Below, piece by piece: positions 5,733 through 7,418 of a stretch of 7,418 nt of DNA; position 1 is the stretch's first letter, and each line of letters begins with the position of its first letter. The stretch lies in assembly GCA_021736615.1 (NCBI GenBank), contig JAIPFN010000024.1, forward strand, positions 1-7,418, given 5' to 3'. Both the position numbers and the translations under genes were made by a program. Source of the stretch: Phycisphaerae bacterium. GTDB lineage: Bacteria > Planctomycetota > Phycisphaerae > Sedimentisphaerales > Anaerohalosphaeraceae. The notes under the pieces are model-generated. The model ran no database searches. It saw only the letters and a program-made list of their open reading frames with translations, and had not been told where the DNA came from.

Positions 5733-7418
5733 CTAAGGCTTAATTCCCGGCTCTGTAATGGTGCTTCTGGTAAGCCATTTAATTGCCATTGCCGCGACGT
5801 CTTCGAGGTTAGTCCTGCAATCGGAGTTGAAGTCGGCAGCATCGGTAACCAACGGGTCGATACCGACAGCAGCTGCACATGCATCGTCATATACGTCGAT
5901 GACCATGCTGTCTTCTATACCGCTGACGGCTAGCGTCATTGTAACAGTAGTCACGTCGCCGGTAGGAGCAGTCTTGCTGATCACGACGGATGCGTCTTCC
6001 ATTCCGGCATCTGTAATTACGATAGTGAGGTTACCATCGGCAAGACTGGCAGCGTCGGCGGTCCATTGCGGAGTGTTGGCGTCATTGATAATGGTACCAT
6101 CCAAAATAACCGGCTGACCCGACCAGGCAAGCTTGTCTTCGCCTGCATCGACCATTGCATCTTCAGATTCCGGATCGACCGGATTGCCGTCGTCACCGCC
6201 CGGTTTAGCAGCTATATCGAGCAGGTTATGGTCGTTAAGCCACATTGTCGCCATTTGCTGCAGGTCGTCGGTATTTACATCACAGTCACCGTTAACGTCA
6301 CCGGAACCGCGTATACCCATTCCGACAACAGTTGCCAGACAGGCGTCATCGAAGACGTCAATCTGCATGGTATCTTCGACAGCAGGATTGGCCTCGTCGC
6401 TGACGGCAAGGGTTATAGCGTAAGTTGAGTCTCCGTCAGTGAGAATCCTGACGTCATCAAAGTTAACTTCATAAACAGAGGTATCACCTGCGTCTATATC
6501 TCTTACATGAGAACCCATCAAGGCAATCAAGCGAATGCCTAACTTCTGTCCGGAATTTACACTCGCTCCTGAGGTATAGTTAATCTCTGAAGTGACGAAA
6601 GTGCCCGGCTCAACGGTAAGCGAATTGGCATCCTGTACCAGTACTGAACCGCCGGCAAGCAGTTGTATCCTGTAACCCGGGAAAGCATCATTATAGAGGG
6701 GATTTCCGACCTTTACGCTCAGAGTATAATTGGTATTTGGCTTAAGATCATTTGTCGTTGTGATAGTCAGACCGCCGTCAGCGTTATAGTACGGGTCACT
6801 GCCGGAAATTGCAGACTGGACAAATCCGACATTTTCACCTTCAGGAGCTTCGTCCAGATAAGCATCAGTTGTCGGGTTGAGCACACCAGAGTAGCCGTTG
6901 TAATGGTACCCCCAGTTTGGGAAAGTCCAGATGTAAGAAATCAGATGGCCGGTATAGTCACGGTCACCGTCGGGGTACGGCACGAAACCATTGCCATCCT
7001 TTGCGTCACGAGGATCCTCGAATCCGTAATTGGGGATCGGCAGTACAGAAAGGCCTACTGGTTTGGTAATGGTAACTGTCGGATTTGGATCATTTGCACT
7101 TGGCGTGAATTCAACTCCGTCGGCAGGTACGGAAGTCCAGGTGTATGTCAAAGCCGAAGCTCCGTCATCGACAACTTCAGAAGTTAACGGGACAGGCTCG
7201 CCGGACCATGTGACCATGTCAGGGGTCAAAATATCAACAGATTCAGGCGCAATATCCGAAGACGTATAGAAAGAATAGATATCGCTTTGGCATGGGTCAG
7301 TTACGGCATCTCCGTTAACATACGAAATAATCTGCCAGTAGTAAGTTGTTCCAGCGTCTGCGGTAAATTGAGCAGAAGTTGCATTTTCACCTGCGGTAAG
7401 TATCTGCTCGGAAGCCGG
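5733..7418 (-). CDS. Large secreted multidomain protein, C-terminal 561 residues (PKD-like modules, jelly-roll insert, dockerin-type calcium loops)
   Basis: The frame is open to the right edge; the first start-like codon (TTG at 7229) lies mid-domain, so the 5' end is outside. Order from the N-terminal side: a fibronectin-like strand pattern (GTTYYWQIISYVNGDAV, then YSFYTSS; about 7260-7380); the first half of a PKD-like domain (MVTWSGEPVPLTS, TYTWTSVP, NPTVTITKPVG; about 7053-7217); a roughly 205-residue jelly-roll domain (NYGFEDP, then NYTLSVKVG, YRIQLLAGG, VNFDDVRIL; about 6432-7052); the second PKD half (YAITLAVSDE, then DVFDDAC; about 6339-6431); a calcium loop DVNGDCDVNTDDL with MATMWL (6237-6308); an acidic linker; a second PKD-like domain (5877-6155); and a second loop DFNSDCRTNLED with MAIKWL (5772-5843). 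No anchor or PEP-CTERM tail is seen before the stop. It is likely exported and may bind polysaccharide; no catalytic domain is visible. Confidence 0.85.
   Translation of the reverse strand, partial: PASEQILTAGENATSAQFTADAGTTYYWQIISYVNGDAVTDPCQSDIYSFYTSSDIAPESVDILTPDMVTWSGEPVPLTSEVVDDGASALTYTWTSVPADGVEFTPSANDPNPTVTITKPVGLSVLPIPNYGFEDPRDAKDGNGFVPYPDGDRDYTGHLISYIWTFPNWGYHYNGYSGVLNPTTDAYLDEAPEGENVGFVQSAISGSDPYYNADGGLTITTTNDLKPNTNYTLSVKVGNPLYNDAFPGYRIQLLAGGSVLVQDANSLTVEPGTFVTSEINYTSGASVNSGQKLGIRLIALMGSHVRDIDAGDTSVYEVNFDDVRILTDGDSTYAITLAVSDEANPAVEDTMQIDVFDDACLATVVGMGIRGSGDVNGDCDVNTDDLQQMATMWLNDHNLLDIAAKPGGDDGNPVDPESEDAMVDAGEDKLAWSGQPVILDGTIINDANTPQWTADAASLADGNLTIVITDAGMEDASVVISKTAPTGDVTTVTMTLAVSGIEDSMVIDVYDDACAAAVGIDPLVTDAADFNSDCRTNLEDVAAMAIKWLTRSTITEPGIKP

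Noticed and set aside
5772..6308. True dockerin and a cellulosome system
   Set aside because: The two calcium loops are 393 nt or more apart and each follows a PKD-like domain, unlike the paired loops of a cellulosomal dockerin. No cohesin is visible.
6663..7187. 174-codon + strand frame
   Set aside because: It is antisense to the surface-protein gene, whose domains are conserved in the - strand frame.

Overview
The window reads as chromosomal DNA from an anaerobic-type Planctomycetota bacterium, most likely class Phycisphaerae (Sedimentisphaerales-like). That placement is an inference. It rests on a PKD-like module ending in DDAC followed by a D-x-N-x-D-C dockerin-type calcium loop and a MAxxWL helix, and on a large HzsA-related di-haem protein. 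Both are styles I associate with that group. No rRNA, tRNA, CRISPR array or transposase is visible.

Layout, left to right. (1) Bases 1-656, + strand: the 3' part of a putative DNA modification/repair radical SAM protein with a C-terminal helix-hairpin-helix; the radical SAM core lies off the left edge. (2) Bases 819-1466, + strand: a small exported acidic protein built from five roughly 26-residue units, each carrying two Pro-Asn motifs. I do not recognise the family. Two of its units are a nearly perfect 78-nt in-frame tandem duplication. (3) Bases 1467-2252: a 786-nt gap between convergent genes with no convincing gene. It holds several hairpins, notably a back-to-back pair of 9-bp stems with 5-nt loops followed by two degenerate copies. 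(4) Bases 2253-5450, - strand: a 1065-residue exported protein with an F5/8 type C (discoidin-like) domain, a beta-propeller and two CXXCH haem c sites, resembling the alpha subunit of hydrazine synthase but lacking its expected tyrosine ligand. (5) Bases 5451-5732: a spacer containing a good - strand intrinsic terminator. (6) Bases 5733-7418, - strand: the C-terminal 561 residues of a large surface or secreted multidomain protein, open beyond the right edge.

Four of the five visible genes or gene parts appear to concern the cell exterior or the redox envelope, or are of unknown role; only the radical SAM protein is clearly cytoplasmic. The two - strand genes are separated by a terminator, so they are probably separate transcripts rather than an operon. 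The most interesting items are the PN-repeat protein, the HzsA-like cytochrome with an added discoidin domain, and a jelly-roll domain that appears to be inserted inside a PKD-like domain of the surface protein. I see no complete, clearly novel multi-gene system here.
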